This document shows, one piece after another, positions 19,090 through 30,483 of a stretch of DNA of 64,000 nt. The DNA is from Phytohabitans rumicis (GTDB taxonomy: Bacteria > Actinomycetota > Actinomycetes > Mycobacteriales > Micromonosporaceae), in assembly GCF_011764445.1 (NCBI RefSeq), contig NZ_BLPG01000001.1, positions 4,278,001-4,342,000 on the forward strand, read 5' to 3'. Positions within the stretch are counted from its first letter, which is position 1; the number at the start of each line of letters is the position of its first letter. The notes under the pieces are model-generated. The model saw only the letters and a list, made by a program, of their open reading frames with translations. It had not been told where the DNA came from and did no database searches. A program made the translations under genes and the position numbers.

Positions 19090-19649
19090 ACCTCGGCCGA
19101 CGCGCTGAGCGTCTTGGACTTCACGTCTCCGCCGCCAACGGTCTTCAGCTTGTACGTGTGCGTGACCTCCTCGCCCGGCTGACCGTCACCGCACGGGAAG
19201 TAGATCTCGTCCCAGCCCTCGGTCTCGTACGTCTTGTAGACGCCGTCACCGTCCACCGAGATGGTCACCTCGTGCGCGCCGGTGACCTTCCACTCCAGCT
19301 TCACCGGCACGCCCTCGACCGGGTACTCGGAGGTCCCCTGCGGGCACTTGGGCCACTGCGTGATCTTGAAGTACTCGATCTTCGGACCGGTCTCCGGCGC
19401 CCTGGTGGTCCGGCGCGGCGCCGGCTTGGTGGTCCGCGGCGTCTCGGGCTCGGCCGCGGTCGCCTCGGCCGACGGGCTGGCGCTCGCGGTGACCGTAGGC
19501 GTGCCGAAGGTCTCCGTAGCCCCGGCACCTAGATTGGCGCCGCTGCCGCCGCGCTCCAGCGACAGGCAGCCGGCCACCGCCCCGATGGAGCTGGCAAACA
19601 CCACAGCTCCGGCGAGAACAAGCATTGCCGTCCGGTTCCTCATGTCCAC
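19068..19649 (-). CDS. Putative lipoprotein with Ser/Thr/Pro linker and Ig-like domain
   Basis: A 193-residue exported protein: hydrophobic N-terminus ending in GAVAGC (likely lipid-modified Cys near residue 28), a low-complexity Ala/Ser/Thr/Pro/Arg linker (about 40-90), and a folded C-terminal domain with KIEYFKITQWPKCPQGTSEYPVEGVPVKLEWKVTGAHEVTISVDGDGVY that looks beta-sandwich-like. Two Cys in the domain could pair. I do not recognise a named family. Start could be GTG 19649 or ATG 19643. It is convergent with the ferredoxin gene and lies just upstream of purD on the same strand, with a 48-base gap, but a functional link is not implied. Confidence 0.75.
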   Translation of the reverse strand: MDMRNRTAMLVLAGAVVFASSIGAVAGCLSLERGGSGANLGAGATETFGTPTVTASASPSAEATAAEPETPRTTKPAPRRTTRAPETGPKIEYFKITQWPKCPQGTSEYPVEGVPVKLEWKVTGAHEVTISVDGDGVYKTYETEGWDEIYFPCGDGQPGEEVTHTYKLKTVGGGDVKSKTLSASAEVYEVATV

Positions 19650-19697
19650 ACGGTAGGAGCTTGGAACACGGACGGTAATCCCGAGATCGTGCCGTCG

Positions 19698-20947
19698 TCA
19701 CTCTGGCAGGACGACTCGCCGCTGCACCGCCGCCAGCGCGATGTCCGACCGTCGGTGCGCGCCGTCCAGGGTCACCCCATCCAGCAAGGTGTACGCGGCT
19801 GCGCGTGCGCCCGCCAGGTCGGGGCCTGTCGCCGTACCACAGAGAACCCTGCCGCCCGCGGAGACGAGGGCACCGTCGGCGGCCCGGCGCGCGGTGCCGG
19901 CGTGGATGATGCCGGCGCGCTCCGCGCCGGTGATGACATCCCCGGTACGCGGTGCCGCGGGGTAACCGTGCGCGGCGAGCACCACGGTGACCGCCGCGCC
20001 GGGACGCCACCGCAGCGGCGGGTGCTCCGCGAGGGTGCCGGTCGCGGCCGCGTGCAGCAGCCCGGCGAGCGGCGTCTCCAGCAGCGCGAGCACGACCTGG
20101 GTCTCCGGGTCGCCGAACCGCGCGTTGAACTCGATCACCCGCGGGCCGGCCGCGGTCAGCGCCAGCCCGACATAGAGCAGCCCGGCGAACGGGGTGCCCC
20201 GGCCACGCATCTGCGCCAGCGTGGGGCGCACGACGCTGCTCATCACCTCGTCGACCAGGTTGGGTGGCGCCCACGGCAGCGGGGCGTACGCGCCCATGCC
20301 GCCCGTGTTGGGCCCGGTGTCGCCGTCGCCCACCCGCTTGAAGTCCTGCGCCGGCAGCAGCGGCACGGCCGCCTCTCCATCGGTGACCACGAAGAGTGAC
20401 ACCTCGGGCCCGGCCAGGTACTCCTCGATGACAACCCGGCCACACGCCTCGGCGTGCGCCAGCGCGGCGGCCCGGTCGTCGGTCACCACCACGCCCTTGC
20501 CGGCGGCGAGCCCGTCGTTCTTGACCACGTACGGCGCACCGAACTCGTCGAGCGCCTTCGCCGCCTCGTCCACCGTGCGGCACGCGTACGCCCGAGCCGT
20601 CGGCACGTTGCCGGCCGCCATGATCTCCTTGGCGAACGCCTTCGAGCCCTCCAACCGGGCGGCGGCGGCCGACGGCCCGAAGCACGGAATCCCCTTGGCC
20701 CGCACCGCGTCCGCTACCCCGGCGACAAGCGGCGCCTCCGGCCCCACGACCACGAGATCAGCCGCCGCCTCGACCGCCAACGCGGCGACCGCGTCCGGAC
20801 TATTCCCATCAACCTCAAGGACGGACGCGACCGCCGAAATCCCAGGATTCCCCGGCGCCACAATAACCCGCTCAACGGAGGGATCCGCGGAAATCCCCAG
20901 GGCAAGCGCATGCTCCCGCCCCCACCCCCAACAACTACAACTCGCAC
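19698..20947 (-). CDS. purD: Phosphoribosylamine-glycine ligase, frame broken by an apparent 1-base deletion
   Basis: PurD joins phosphoribosylamine and glycine with ATP, the second step of purine synthesis. Most of the ATP-grasp protein is in one frame from VAPGNPGISAVAS onwards: GPEAPLVAGVADA, FGPSAAAARLEGSKAFAKE, KNDGLAAGKGVVV, NTGGMGAYAP and FNARFGDPETQ. The N-terminal VRVVVVGGGG (GTG at 20947) is in another frame; adding one base to the C run at 20919-20923 joins it through REHALALGISADPSVERVIVAPG, the standard PurD start, for about 416 residues. The lesion is again in a homopolymer. Family 2 palindrome follows upstream at 20969. Confidence 0.92.
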
Positions 20948-20968
20948 GCCGCCCACCCTAGCTTTCCC

Positions 20969-21032
20969 CGTTGATCATGAAGTTATCCGCACTTTGGGGC
21001 CCACTTCCGGGTGACAGGTTCATGATCACCGG
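20969..21032. repeat. Palindromic repeat family 2 between AbiEi-like gene and purD
   Basis: CGTTGATCATGAAGTTATCC and GGTTCATGATCACCGG form imperfect inverted arms around GCACTTTGGGGCCCACTTCC. The right arm contains the stop codon of the AbiEi-like gene (21026-21028). It may serve as the terminator of that gene. Confidence 0.75.
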
Positions 21033-21946
21033 ATGCGGGACAGGAGCGCGGCGCGCACGACGTAGGGGATGTAGCCGGGGTCCAGGGTGTCTTGCCAGGT
21101 GAATCGCAGGATCAGCCAGCCGGCGTTCGCCAGGCGGTTTTGCCGACGCCGGTCCTGGAAGACAGCGTCCGGCAGGCTGTGCGGGGCCTTGCCATCGGCC
21201 TCGCCGATGATCCGAGCACGCAACCAGGCCAGGTCGCCAACGCCGAGGATGTAGCCGTCCTCGTCGCAGACCGCGTGTTGCAGGGCATCGGGGCGGACCC
21301 GCCCGTCAACGCAGCGCAGCCGCACCCGAGTCTCCAAAGGGGACTGTGCGCGGCCATCGGCCTCGGTGAGGTGCACGCGAGCAGCGACCGCGCCACGCCG
21401 TCCCCGGATCAACGCCGGGATTGCCGCCAACTCCTCGGGCTGGATCAGCTCTCGGTTCAGCGCCGAGTCAAGCACCGATACGGCCACATACCGGTCCACC
21501 CGGAGGATGAGATCAGCCGCGGTACGCACCGGCGTCGTCGTCGGGATGCCACCGACCGCACAAACCTCCTCCGGTAACACCGCCAGTTGATGGATCACGA
21601 GCGCGGGATCGGTGCGGCGATGCGGTTTGGCCGCCGAGCCGGCCACCGTCACGTGTATGGCCTGCGACTGCCTGAGGCCGGCGATCCCGTGCAGCTCCGC
21701 CGCGGTGCCCAGCGCCGCCACCGCCCCGGCGCCGGCCGACGCCACAGCCGCGCGGATCCGGGCCCGGCGCGGCGCGACGGCCTGCGGGTCCACTAGGTAC
21801 GCGCCGCGCGCCAGCCGCTGCCACCGACCTGCACGGCACAACCGATCGACGTCGTGCGCTGTCAACCCCGCCTCGCGCGCCTGCGCCAACGTAACTACGC
21901 CGTCCTGCCCTTGCGCGACCAGCCGAACAACCTCGACCCCATCCAC
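21026..21946 (-). CDS. AbiEi-type antitoxin-domain protein with C-terminal endonuclease-like (DUF559) domain
   Basis: About 306 residues from the GTG at 21946 (a TTG at 21979 is possible). The N-terminus LVAQGQDGVVTLAQAREAGLTAHDVDRLCRAGRWQRLARGAYLV is a winged-helix of the AbiEi_4 type. The middle (GTAAELHGIAGL, VHQLAVLPEEVCAVGGIPTTTPVRTAADLI) is the usual linker region. The C-terminus GEADGKAPHSLPDAVFQDRRRQNRLANAGWLILRFTWQD resembles the DUF559/Vsr-like nuclease fold (Glu, Asp, then RQ and W). Such proteins are common in actinobacteria as single genes without a toxin partner; none is adjacent here. Role unknown. The IS at 22099 is inserted upstream of it. Confidence 0.82.
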   Translation of the reverse strand: MDGVEVVRLVAQGQDGVVTLAQAREAGLTAHDVDRLCRAGRWQRLARGAYLVDPQAVAPRRARIRAAVASAGAGAVAALGTAAELHGIAGLRQSQAIHVTVAGSAAKPHRRTDPALVIHQLAVLPEEVCAVGGIPTTTPVRTAADLILRVDRYVAVSVLDSALNRELIQPEELAAIPALIRGRRGAVAARVHLTEADGRAQSPLETRVRLRCVDGRVRPDALQHAVCDEDGYILGVGDLAWLRARIIGEADGKAPHSLPDAVFQDRRRQNRLANAGWLILRFTWQDTLDPGYIPYVVRAALLSRIR

Positions 21947-22000
21947 GCCCCCACGGTGGCCCCACAAGGAGATCGACAAAACCCCCTGTGGATAACTACC

Positions 22001-22083
22001 CCCACCTCCCCGTTGATCATGAACTTGTCCGCCGCGAGAGCGCGTTCTCCTGGGGACAAGTTCATGATCAACGGGGAGGTGGG
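22001..22083. repeat. Perfect 30-bp-arm palindrome (family 2), likely purA terminator before the IS insertion
   Basis: Arms 22001-22030 and 22054-22083 are exact complements; the outer part is CCCACCTCCCC, the inner part GTTGATCATGAACTTGTCC. The loop is 23 bases. It ends 5 bases before the target duplication of the IS. Before the insertion it would have been about 15 bases downstream of the purA stop, where a terminator is expected. Confidence 0.85.
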
Positions 22084-22088
22084 GGACC

Positions 22089-24982
<2,894 letters not shown>

Positions 24983-25005
24983 TTACGGCCAGGTCAGAGC
25001 TGGCC

Positions 25006-25862
25006 ATGGAGATCAGCAGGGGGTCACCGCCGGTGTACGACGTGGTGTTGCTCACCCTCGGCGGTGGCTGCGGCGCGCCGCGCGTCCCCGTGCTCGCCTG
25101 CGCCGACGCGCTCAGCGCCGCCGGCGCCCGCGTGGAGACCGTCACCGCCGAGTCCGATGCCGACATCGACGCCGCGCTCGACGGGCGCCGGCTCATCGTC
25201 GCCGCGGCCACCGACGGCCAGCTGCGCGCCGTCGTGCGCCGCCTCGTCCGCCGGTACGCCCCGGCGCCCAGCAAGCGCCCCGCCGACCTCCCGCCCGACC
25301 GGACGGTGCCCGACCTCCCGCCGATCGGCGTACTCCCCCTCGACCCCACCGCCAACGACCTGGCCGCCCAGCTCGACCTCCCGCGCGCCCCCGCAGACGT
25401 GGCGGCTGCGGCGCTCGGCGAGAAGGTGCGCCGGCTTGACCTGCTTCGCAACGATGGCGGCTCGGTGACCTTGGACGGGGCTCTGGTCGGGGGCAGGAGT
25501 CGCCCTGGCACGCGCGGGTGGAGGTCGACGACGCCGTACTCAGCGACGGCGCCGACCCCATCCTGGCCTGCGCGGTCGGCAACGGTGCCGGCTACGCGCG
25601 GTACGACGGCCTGCCGCTGCTTACCGCGCCCGATCCGGCCGACGGCATCGTGGAGGTGGCGGTGGCCGTGCCGGTGCTCGCGCGCCGCGCCCTGCGCCGG
25701 CCCCGCGTCCGCATCGAGGTCCGCCGAGCGCGCGGCCGCGCGGTCGCCATCACCCCTCGGCAGCAGGAGATCGGGTACGTCGACGACGGGGTCACCGCCA
25801 CCCTCAGTCACAAGCGGTCGTGGTGGGTCGAGCCCGGCGCCTGGGCGGTGTACGTCCGCTGA
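25006..25862 (+). CDS. Diacylglycerol-kinase-like protein with degenerate nucleotide site, frame broken by an apparent 1-base deletion
   Basis: About 285 residues in the restored frame. VYDVVLLTLGGG, RRLIVAAATDGQLRAVVRRL and IGVLPLDPTANDLAAQLDLPRAP follow the layout of the diacylglycerol/lipid kinase catalytic domain, but the defining GGDGT is reduced to AATDG and GTGNDFA to DPTANDLA, so kinase activity is doubtful. One base added to the 5-G run at 25489-25493 joins the halves via QESPWHARVEVDDAVLSDG. The C-terminal half is beta-rich, ending RSWWVEPGAWAVYVR. Start may be ATG 25006 or GTG 25034. Two-fold divergence from purA across a 100-base gap. Confidence 0.7.
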
Positions 25863-25900
25863 CTCCTGTGCGAGGCTGCGGGTTGCGAGAGGGGAGGGTG

Positions 25901-28230
25901 ATGGTGGACGAGGATCGGGGACACGCGTCGCGGCAGACGCCGGTCGGGCCCAACCGCGGCGTGAAGCCGTTGTGGCCCACGGACGGCTACGTCCCGGACG
26001 ATGACCCGACGCCCGCGCCGGCCGCACCCCCACCACCGCCACCACCGCCCCCGGTCTTCGCGCCCGAGCCGGCTCCGCAGGTGTACGCCGAGCCGCCCCC
26101 ACCCGCCGCCCAGGGCTGGGCCAACGGGGCCGACAACCTCCCGCCCGGCGTCTGGCACCTGGCGGGCGGCGGCCCGGATCCCAGCGAGCCGCTCACGCCG
26201 GTGCACAACGGCCCGCCGATCGCCACCACGCCACCCGCCGGCATCCCGGTCTCCTCGGGCCACTCCGGTGGCATCCCGCTGCCGCCCGCGCCCCCGGTCC
26301 CGCCGGTCTCCTCAGCTCCGCCGGCCATGTCGACCCCGCCCGTCGTATCGGCACCCCCGGTCGTCTCAGCCCCGCCGGTCGTCTCGGCCCCGCCGGTCGT
26401 CTCAGCCCCGCCAGTCGTCTCAGCCCCGCCAGTCGTCTCAGCCCGGCCGGCTGTATCGGCGCCCCCAGTCGCGTCCGCGCCGCCGGTCGCCTCGGCGCAC
26501 CCGATCTCGCCGGGACCGCCCGTGGCGTCGGCGCACCCGGTCTCGCCGGCCCAGCCATATACGCCGATCTCCCCCGGGCCGGCGTCGTCCGCGCCGGACT
26601 CGCCTGCGCCGGTCAGGTCAGCGCCGCCAGCGCAGCAGCCGGGCTGGGGCGAGCCCAGCGCGGACCAGCCACTCCCGGACCAGCCGGCCTGGGCCCAGCC
26701 CGCCCCGGACCATGGCCAGCCGCCTGCGGACCAGCCGGGCTGGGGCCAACCCGCCCCGGACCACCACCAGCCCGCCGCGGACCAACCGGGCTGGGGGCAA
26801 CAACCCGTTCCGGACCACGGCCGGCGAGCCGGCCAGCCGGGCTGGAGCCAACCGCCCGTGGGCCCTCCGGCCGGCGCCCAGCCCTCGAGCCAGCCGGCGA
26901 CGAGCCAGCCCGGTTGGCGGCCGCCGCCGGCGAACATGGCGCACATGCCGGGCCCGCCCCGCCGGGGCACGCGCACCCGCCCGGCCCGGCTTGGGGACCG
27001 CCGGCGAACAACGCGCCGACCACCAACCAGCCGCTGTTGCCGCCGGCCGACCCCTGGGCCGGCGCGGCGCCGCTGCCGCACGCACATCTGCCCCACGCCC
27101 CGGGGTCGCCGTGGTCGGCCCCACCGCCGGGCCACGCCGAGCCGCCGACCAACCCGACGCCGCAGGCTCCGGTGCAGCCACCGCGCGAGGTGCACCCCGG
27201 CGTGACCGAGGTGCCACAGCGCCCCCAGCAAGAGGCGCCCGGCGTGTACCGGATGCCGCCGCAGACGTACTCGGAACAGACCTGGACCCCGGAGGCGGCC
27301 GTGCCGACGGCGGAGGAGTTCGCGCGGCGCCGCGCGGCTCGCCCGCCGGAGCCCGTGGCGCGGACCGGCATGCGGGCGGCGGTCAACAAGTCCACGCTCG
27401 GCCTGGTCAAGCTGGCGCCGGGGCGGCACGAGCAGGAGTTCCGCCAGGACGTCGAGAAGGTGCGGCGCAACTTCGGCGGCCTGCGCCAGGTGACCGTGGT
27501 CAACCCGAAGGGCGGCGCCGGCAAGACGGTCGCGGTGCTGCTGCTGGCGATGACGTTCGGGCAGAAGCGCGGCGGGTACGTGCTGGCCTGGGACAACAAC
27601 GAGACTCAGGGCACCCTCGGGATGCGCGCCCAGCAGGACTTCCACACCCGTACGGTGCGCGACATGCTGCGCGACCTGTCCAACTTCCAGGGCGCGCAGG
27701 GACGGGTCGGCGACCTGTCCCAGTACGTGCGCGCGCAGGGCGAGGGCATGTTCGACGTGCTGGCCTCGGATGAGTCCGCGACCGCGGGCGAGATGCTGAC
27801 CGCGCACGCGTTCGCGGAGATCCGCGAGGTGGTCAGCCGGTTCTACAAGTTGATCTTTGTGGACACCGGCAACAACGTGCGCGCGCAGAACTGGCAGGCC
27901 GCGATCGACGCCACCGACCAGCTCGTGGTCACGATGTCGGCGCGTAACGACTCCGCCGAGACCGCCGCCCGGATGCTCGACCACCTGGAGCAGAGCGGGC
28001 GCACCCGGCTGGTACGGCAGGCGGTCACGGTCGTGTCGATGCCGCCCCGCGCGAAAGACATCGACCTGCCGCCGATCCAGCGCCACTTCGCCGCGCGTAC
28101 GCGGGCGGTGCTGCTGGCGCCGTACGAGCGGTTGATCGACACGGGCGAGCCGCTGCGGTACGGCCAGCTCTCGAACCCCACGCTGGACGCCTGGCTGAAG
28201 GTGGCCGGCGCGGTCTCGGAGGGCCTTTAG
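25901..28230 (+). CDS. Proline-rich EspI/ParA-like ATPase, frame broken by an apparent 1-base deletion
   Basis: About 776 residues in the restored frame. The first ~450 residues are disordered: poly-Pro runs, seven near-identical APPVVS repeats (26337-26460) and PGWGQP/DQP repeats. The C-terminal ~300 residues are a MinD/ParA-type ATPase with deviant Walker A NPKGGAGKT (about residue 533), AWDNNETQGTLG, and FVDTGNNVRAQNW as the Walker B region. The architecture is that of ESX-associated EspI (M. tuberculosis Rv3876) and its actinobacterial relatives. One base added near 26951-26960 joins the frames (MPGPAPPGHAHPP). GGGGAGG precedes ATG 25901. No ESX genes are in the window, so the role is open. 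Confidence 0.82.
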
Positions 28231-28237
28231 CCGCGCA

Positions 28238-28264
28238 TGTCGAAGTGGCCGCGCCGGTCTCGAC
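28238..28264 (+). promoter_or_regulatory. Candidate ECF42-type promoter of the DGPF/sigma operon
   Basis: TGTCGA (28238-28243), a 17-base spacer and CGAC(GTA) at 28261 lie about 40 bases before the DGPF gene. TGTCGA as -35 with a CG-rich -10 agrees with what I recall of the ECF42 consensus in Streptomyces, suggesting autoregulation. Confidence 0.55.
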
Positions 28265-28304
28265 GTATCGGGTAAGAAGACGTCGAGACGCGTGGAGGGC
28301 ACCG

Positions 28305-28676
28305 ATGAAGTACCTGATCATGATTTACGGCAACCCGAAGTCCCGCGAGATCTGGGACAGCTTCTCCGAGGCCGAACGGGCGGAGGGCTGGAAGTTCTAC
28401 GCCGCGCTGCACGAGAGCCTGGTCGCCTCCGGCGAGATGATCGTCGCCGAGGCGCTGACCGACCCGTCGCAGGCCCGGCGGGTGCCCGTGACCGACACCC
28501 GGGCCACCCTGACGGACGGGCCGTTTCCCGAGGTCAAGGAGCAGCTCGCCGGCTTCTTCCTGGTCGACTGCGAGAGCTTCGACCGGGCCATGGAGATCGC
28601 CGCCCAGATACCCGAGGCACCGCTGGGCCTGGTCGAGGTGCGCCCGGTGCTCGCCATGACCGGGCCGGACATGTGA
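28305..28676 (+). CDS. DGPF-domain (YCII-related) protein
   Basis: A 123-residue protein of the YCII/DGPF family, with MKYLIMIYGNPKSREIW at the start and the diagnostic TLTDGPFPEVKEQLAGFFLVDCESFDRAMEIAAQIP. DGPF proteins are the conserved genomic partners of ECF42 sigma factors; their biochemical role is unknown, and they show no enzyme motif. The ATG at 28305 is preceded by GGAGGG; an in-frame upstream GTG would add an unsupported Arg-rich leader. The sigma gene follows after 6 bases, so both are on one transcript, probably from the promoter at 28238. Confidence 0.93.
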   Translation: MKYLIMIYGNPKSREIWDSFSEAERAEGWKFYAALHESLVASGEMIVAEALTDPSQARRVPVTDTRATLTDGPFPEVKEQLAGFFLVDCESFDRAMEIAAQIPEAPLGLVEVRPVLAMTGPDM

Positions 28677-28682
28677 GGCGCG

Positions 28683-29882
28683 GTGACCGGCGGTACCGAG
28701 GTCGAGGACCTGCTGCGGGAGCACGCGCCGCAGGTCCTCGCCGCGCTCGTCCGGCACTACGGCGGCTTCGACATCTGCGAGGACGCCGTACAGGAGGCCC
28801 TGCTCGCGGCCGCGAACCAGTGGCCGTCCGAAGGGGTGCCGGACAACCCGCGGGCGTGGCTGATCCGGGTCGCGGCGCGGCGGCGTACCGAGATCTGGCG
28901 CAGCGAAGTGGCCCGGCGCCGGCGGGAGGACGCCGTCGCCCTGCTCGAACCCGCGGAGCCGGCCACGGTGCCGGCCGCCGACGACACGCTGACCCTCCTG
29001 ATGCTGTGCTGCCATCCGTCGCTCACCGCGGCGTCGCAGGTGGCGCTGACGCTGCGCGCGGTCGGCGGGCTCACCACCGCGGAGATCGCCCGTGCGTTCC
29101 TGGTGCCGGAGGCCACGGTGGGCCAGCGCATCAGCCGGGCCAAGCAGCGGATCAAGGCGAGCGGCGCGGAATTCCGGCAACCCTCTTCGGAGGAGGGGGT
29201 CACCGCCGTACTGGAGGTGCTCTACCTGATCTTCAATGAGGGGTACACCGCCAGCTCCGGGCCGACCTTGAACCGCGTCGAACTCAGCACGGAGGCGATC
29301 CGGCTGACCCGCCAGCTCCACGCCGAGCTCCCGGACGACGGCGAGGTTGCCGGGCTGCTCGCACTCATGCTGCTCACCGACGCCCGGCGGCCGGCGCGTA
29401 CCCGCCCGGACGGCGCGCTCGTGCCGCTCGCGGAGCAGGACCGCGGCCGGTGGGACGCGGGTGCCATCGCCGAAGGCGTCGACCTGATCACCAAAACGCT
29501 CGCCACCGCCCCCGTCGGGCCGTACCAGCTGCAGGCCGCGATCGCCGCCGTACACGATGAGGCACCGCACGCCGCGGACACCGACTGGCCGCAGATCCTC
29601 GCCCTGTACGACGGGCTGCGCCTGCTGGCCCCCGGCCCGATGGTCACCCTCAACCGGATCGTCGCGGTTGCGATGGTCGACGGCCCGGAGGCGGGCCTGC
29701 GGCAGCTGGCGAGCGCCGAGGCGGACCCCGCGCTCGCCGGGCACCACCGCGTCGACGCCGTACGCGCGCACCTGCTCGACATGGCCGGACAGCACGACCA
29801 GGCGCGCGCCCACTACCGCCTGGCCGCGCGCCGCACGCTCAGCATCCCCGAGCAGCGGTACCTACAGGCGCGAGGTCGCTAG
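28683..29882 (+). CDS. ECF sigma factor, group ECF42, with long C-terminal extension
   Basis: A 399-residue sigma factor. Region 2 includes RHYGGFDICEDAVQEALLAAANQWPSEGVPDNPRAWLIRVAARRR, and region 4 is LTLRAVGGLTTAEIARAFLVPEATVGQRISRAKQRI. After about residue 165 there is a C-terminal extension of over 200 residues (VLYLIFNEGYTAS..., LALMLLTDARRPAR..., GPYQLQAAIAAVHDEAP) typical of ECF42 and thought to be TPR-like and needed for activity. No anti-sigma factor gene is adjacent, as expected for this group. Its stop TAG and the TAG of the convergent DUF3151 gene share the palindromic CTAG at 29879-29882. Confidence 0.93.
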   Translation: MTGGTEVEDLLREHAPQVLAALVRHYGGFDICEDAVQEALLAAANQWPSEGVPDNPRAWLIRVAARRRTEIWRSEVARRRREDAVALLEPAEPATVPAADDTLTLLMLCCHPSLTAASQVALTLRAVGGLTTAEIARAFLVPEATVGQRISRAKQRIKASGAEFRQPSSEEGVTAVLEVLYLIFNEGYTASSGPTLNRVELSTEAIRLTRQLHAELPDDGEVAGLLALMLLTDARRPARTRPDGALVPLAEQDRGRWDAGAIAEGVDLITKTLATAPVGPYQLQAAIAAVHDEAPHAADTDWPQILALYDGLRLLAPGPMVTLNRIVAVAMVDGPEAGLRQLASAEADPALAGHHRVDAVRAHLLDMAGQHDQARAHYRLAARRTLSIPEQRYLQARGR

Positions 29883-30313
29883 ACGCTCGAAAGGGCGTCC
29901 CCGGCCGCCGGGTCGCAGTCGCGCAGGAACTGGGCGCAACGGGCCGCCTCGTCCGATTCACCGATTTCGTCCGCGGCCCGGGACAAAGCGTGCAGGCAAC
30001 GCAGAAAGCCCCTGTTCGGCCCGTGCGACCACGGCACCGGGCCGCTCCCCTTCCAGCCGCTGCGGCGCAACTGGTCAAGGCCGCGGTGGTAGCCGGTGCG
30101 GGCGTACGCGTACGCCGCCACGGGCTGTCCGGCCGCGAGCGCCCGGCTGGCCAGCATCGCCCATGCGGCGCTAAAGGCCGGAAACCGGGCGGCCACATCC
30201 GCGTACGACTCGTCGGTGTCGACCTGCTCCGCCTCGGCCAAAGCGGCCACGGCCTTGTCGTCGGCGGGCAGCAGGGTGGCGGGCGGTTCGGGCAACAGGT
30301 TCTGCATGGGCAC
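29879..30313 (-). CDS. DUF3151 family protein
   Basis: A 144-residue soluble protein conserved across actinobacteria, starting MPMQNLLPEPPATLLPADDKAVAAL (GTG 30313; ATG 30307 also possible; GGAGG lies about 12 bases before the GTG). Middle: FPAFSAAWAMLASRALAAGQPVAAYAYARTGYHRGLDQLRRSGWKG; end: NRGFLRCLHALSRAADEIGESDEAARCAQFLRDCDP. Helical, tetratricopeptide-like in feel, but I know of no assigned function. In M. tuberculosis the orthologue (Rv0360c) also lies between purA and fba, as here. Confidence 0.88.
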   Translation of the reverse strand: MPMQNLLPEPPATLLPADDKAVAALAEAEQVDTDESYADVAARFPAFSAAWAMLASRALAAGQPVAAYAYARTGYHRGLDQLRRSGWKGSGPVPWSHGPNRGFLRCLHALSRAADEIGESDEAARCAQFLRDCDPAAGDALSSV

Positions 30314-30371
30314 ATTCAACCCGCAACCTCCGCCAGACTGTGCCTGAAAGGCTGAGGGATTCGTCACGCGT

Positions 30372-30474
30372 GCGGCGGGTGTGCGGCGCCCCACACTGGA
30401 CTACAAATGAAAGTCCGGAGCCTCCCCAGGACCCGGTAACGGGAGCCCGGTGGCCATGTGCCACCGGGCTCTCT
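30372..30474 (+). promoter_or_regulatory. Structured 5' leader with terminator-like hairpin before the LOG gene
   Basis: Successive stems are visible: GTGTG/CACAC, GGACT/AGTCC, CCCG-GTAA-CGGG with a GNRA-type loop, and a strong AGCCCGGTGGC/GCCACCGGGCT hairpin (30444-30454/30460-30470) followed by CTCTCTTGTT. The last looks like an intrinsic terminator ending only about 10 bases before the GTG start. It does not fit a riboswitch class I can name. Confidence 0.5.
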
Positions 30475-30483
30475 CTTGTTCCG

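Noticed and set aside
25987-28302. A 771-residue Gly/Thr-rich open frame antisense to the EspI-like gene, superficially like a PE_PGRS or adhesin
   Set aside because: It mirrors the Pro-rich repeats on the other strand; the plus strand has a ribosome site and a real ATPase domain.
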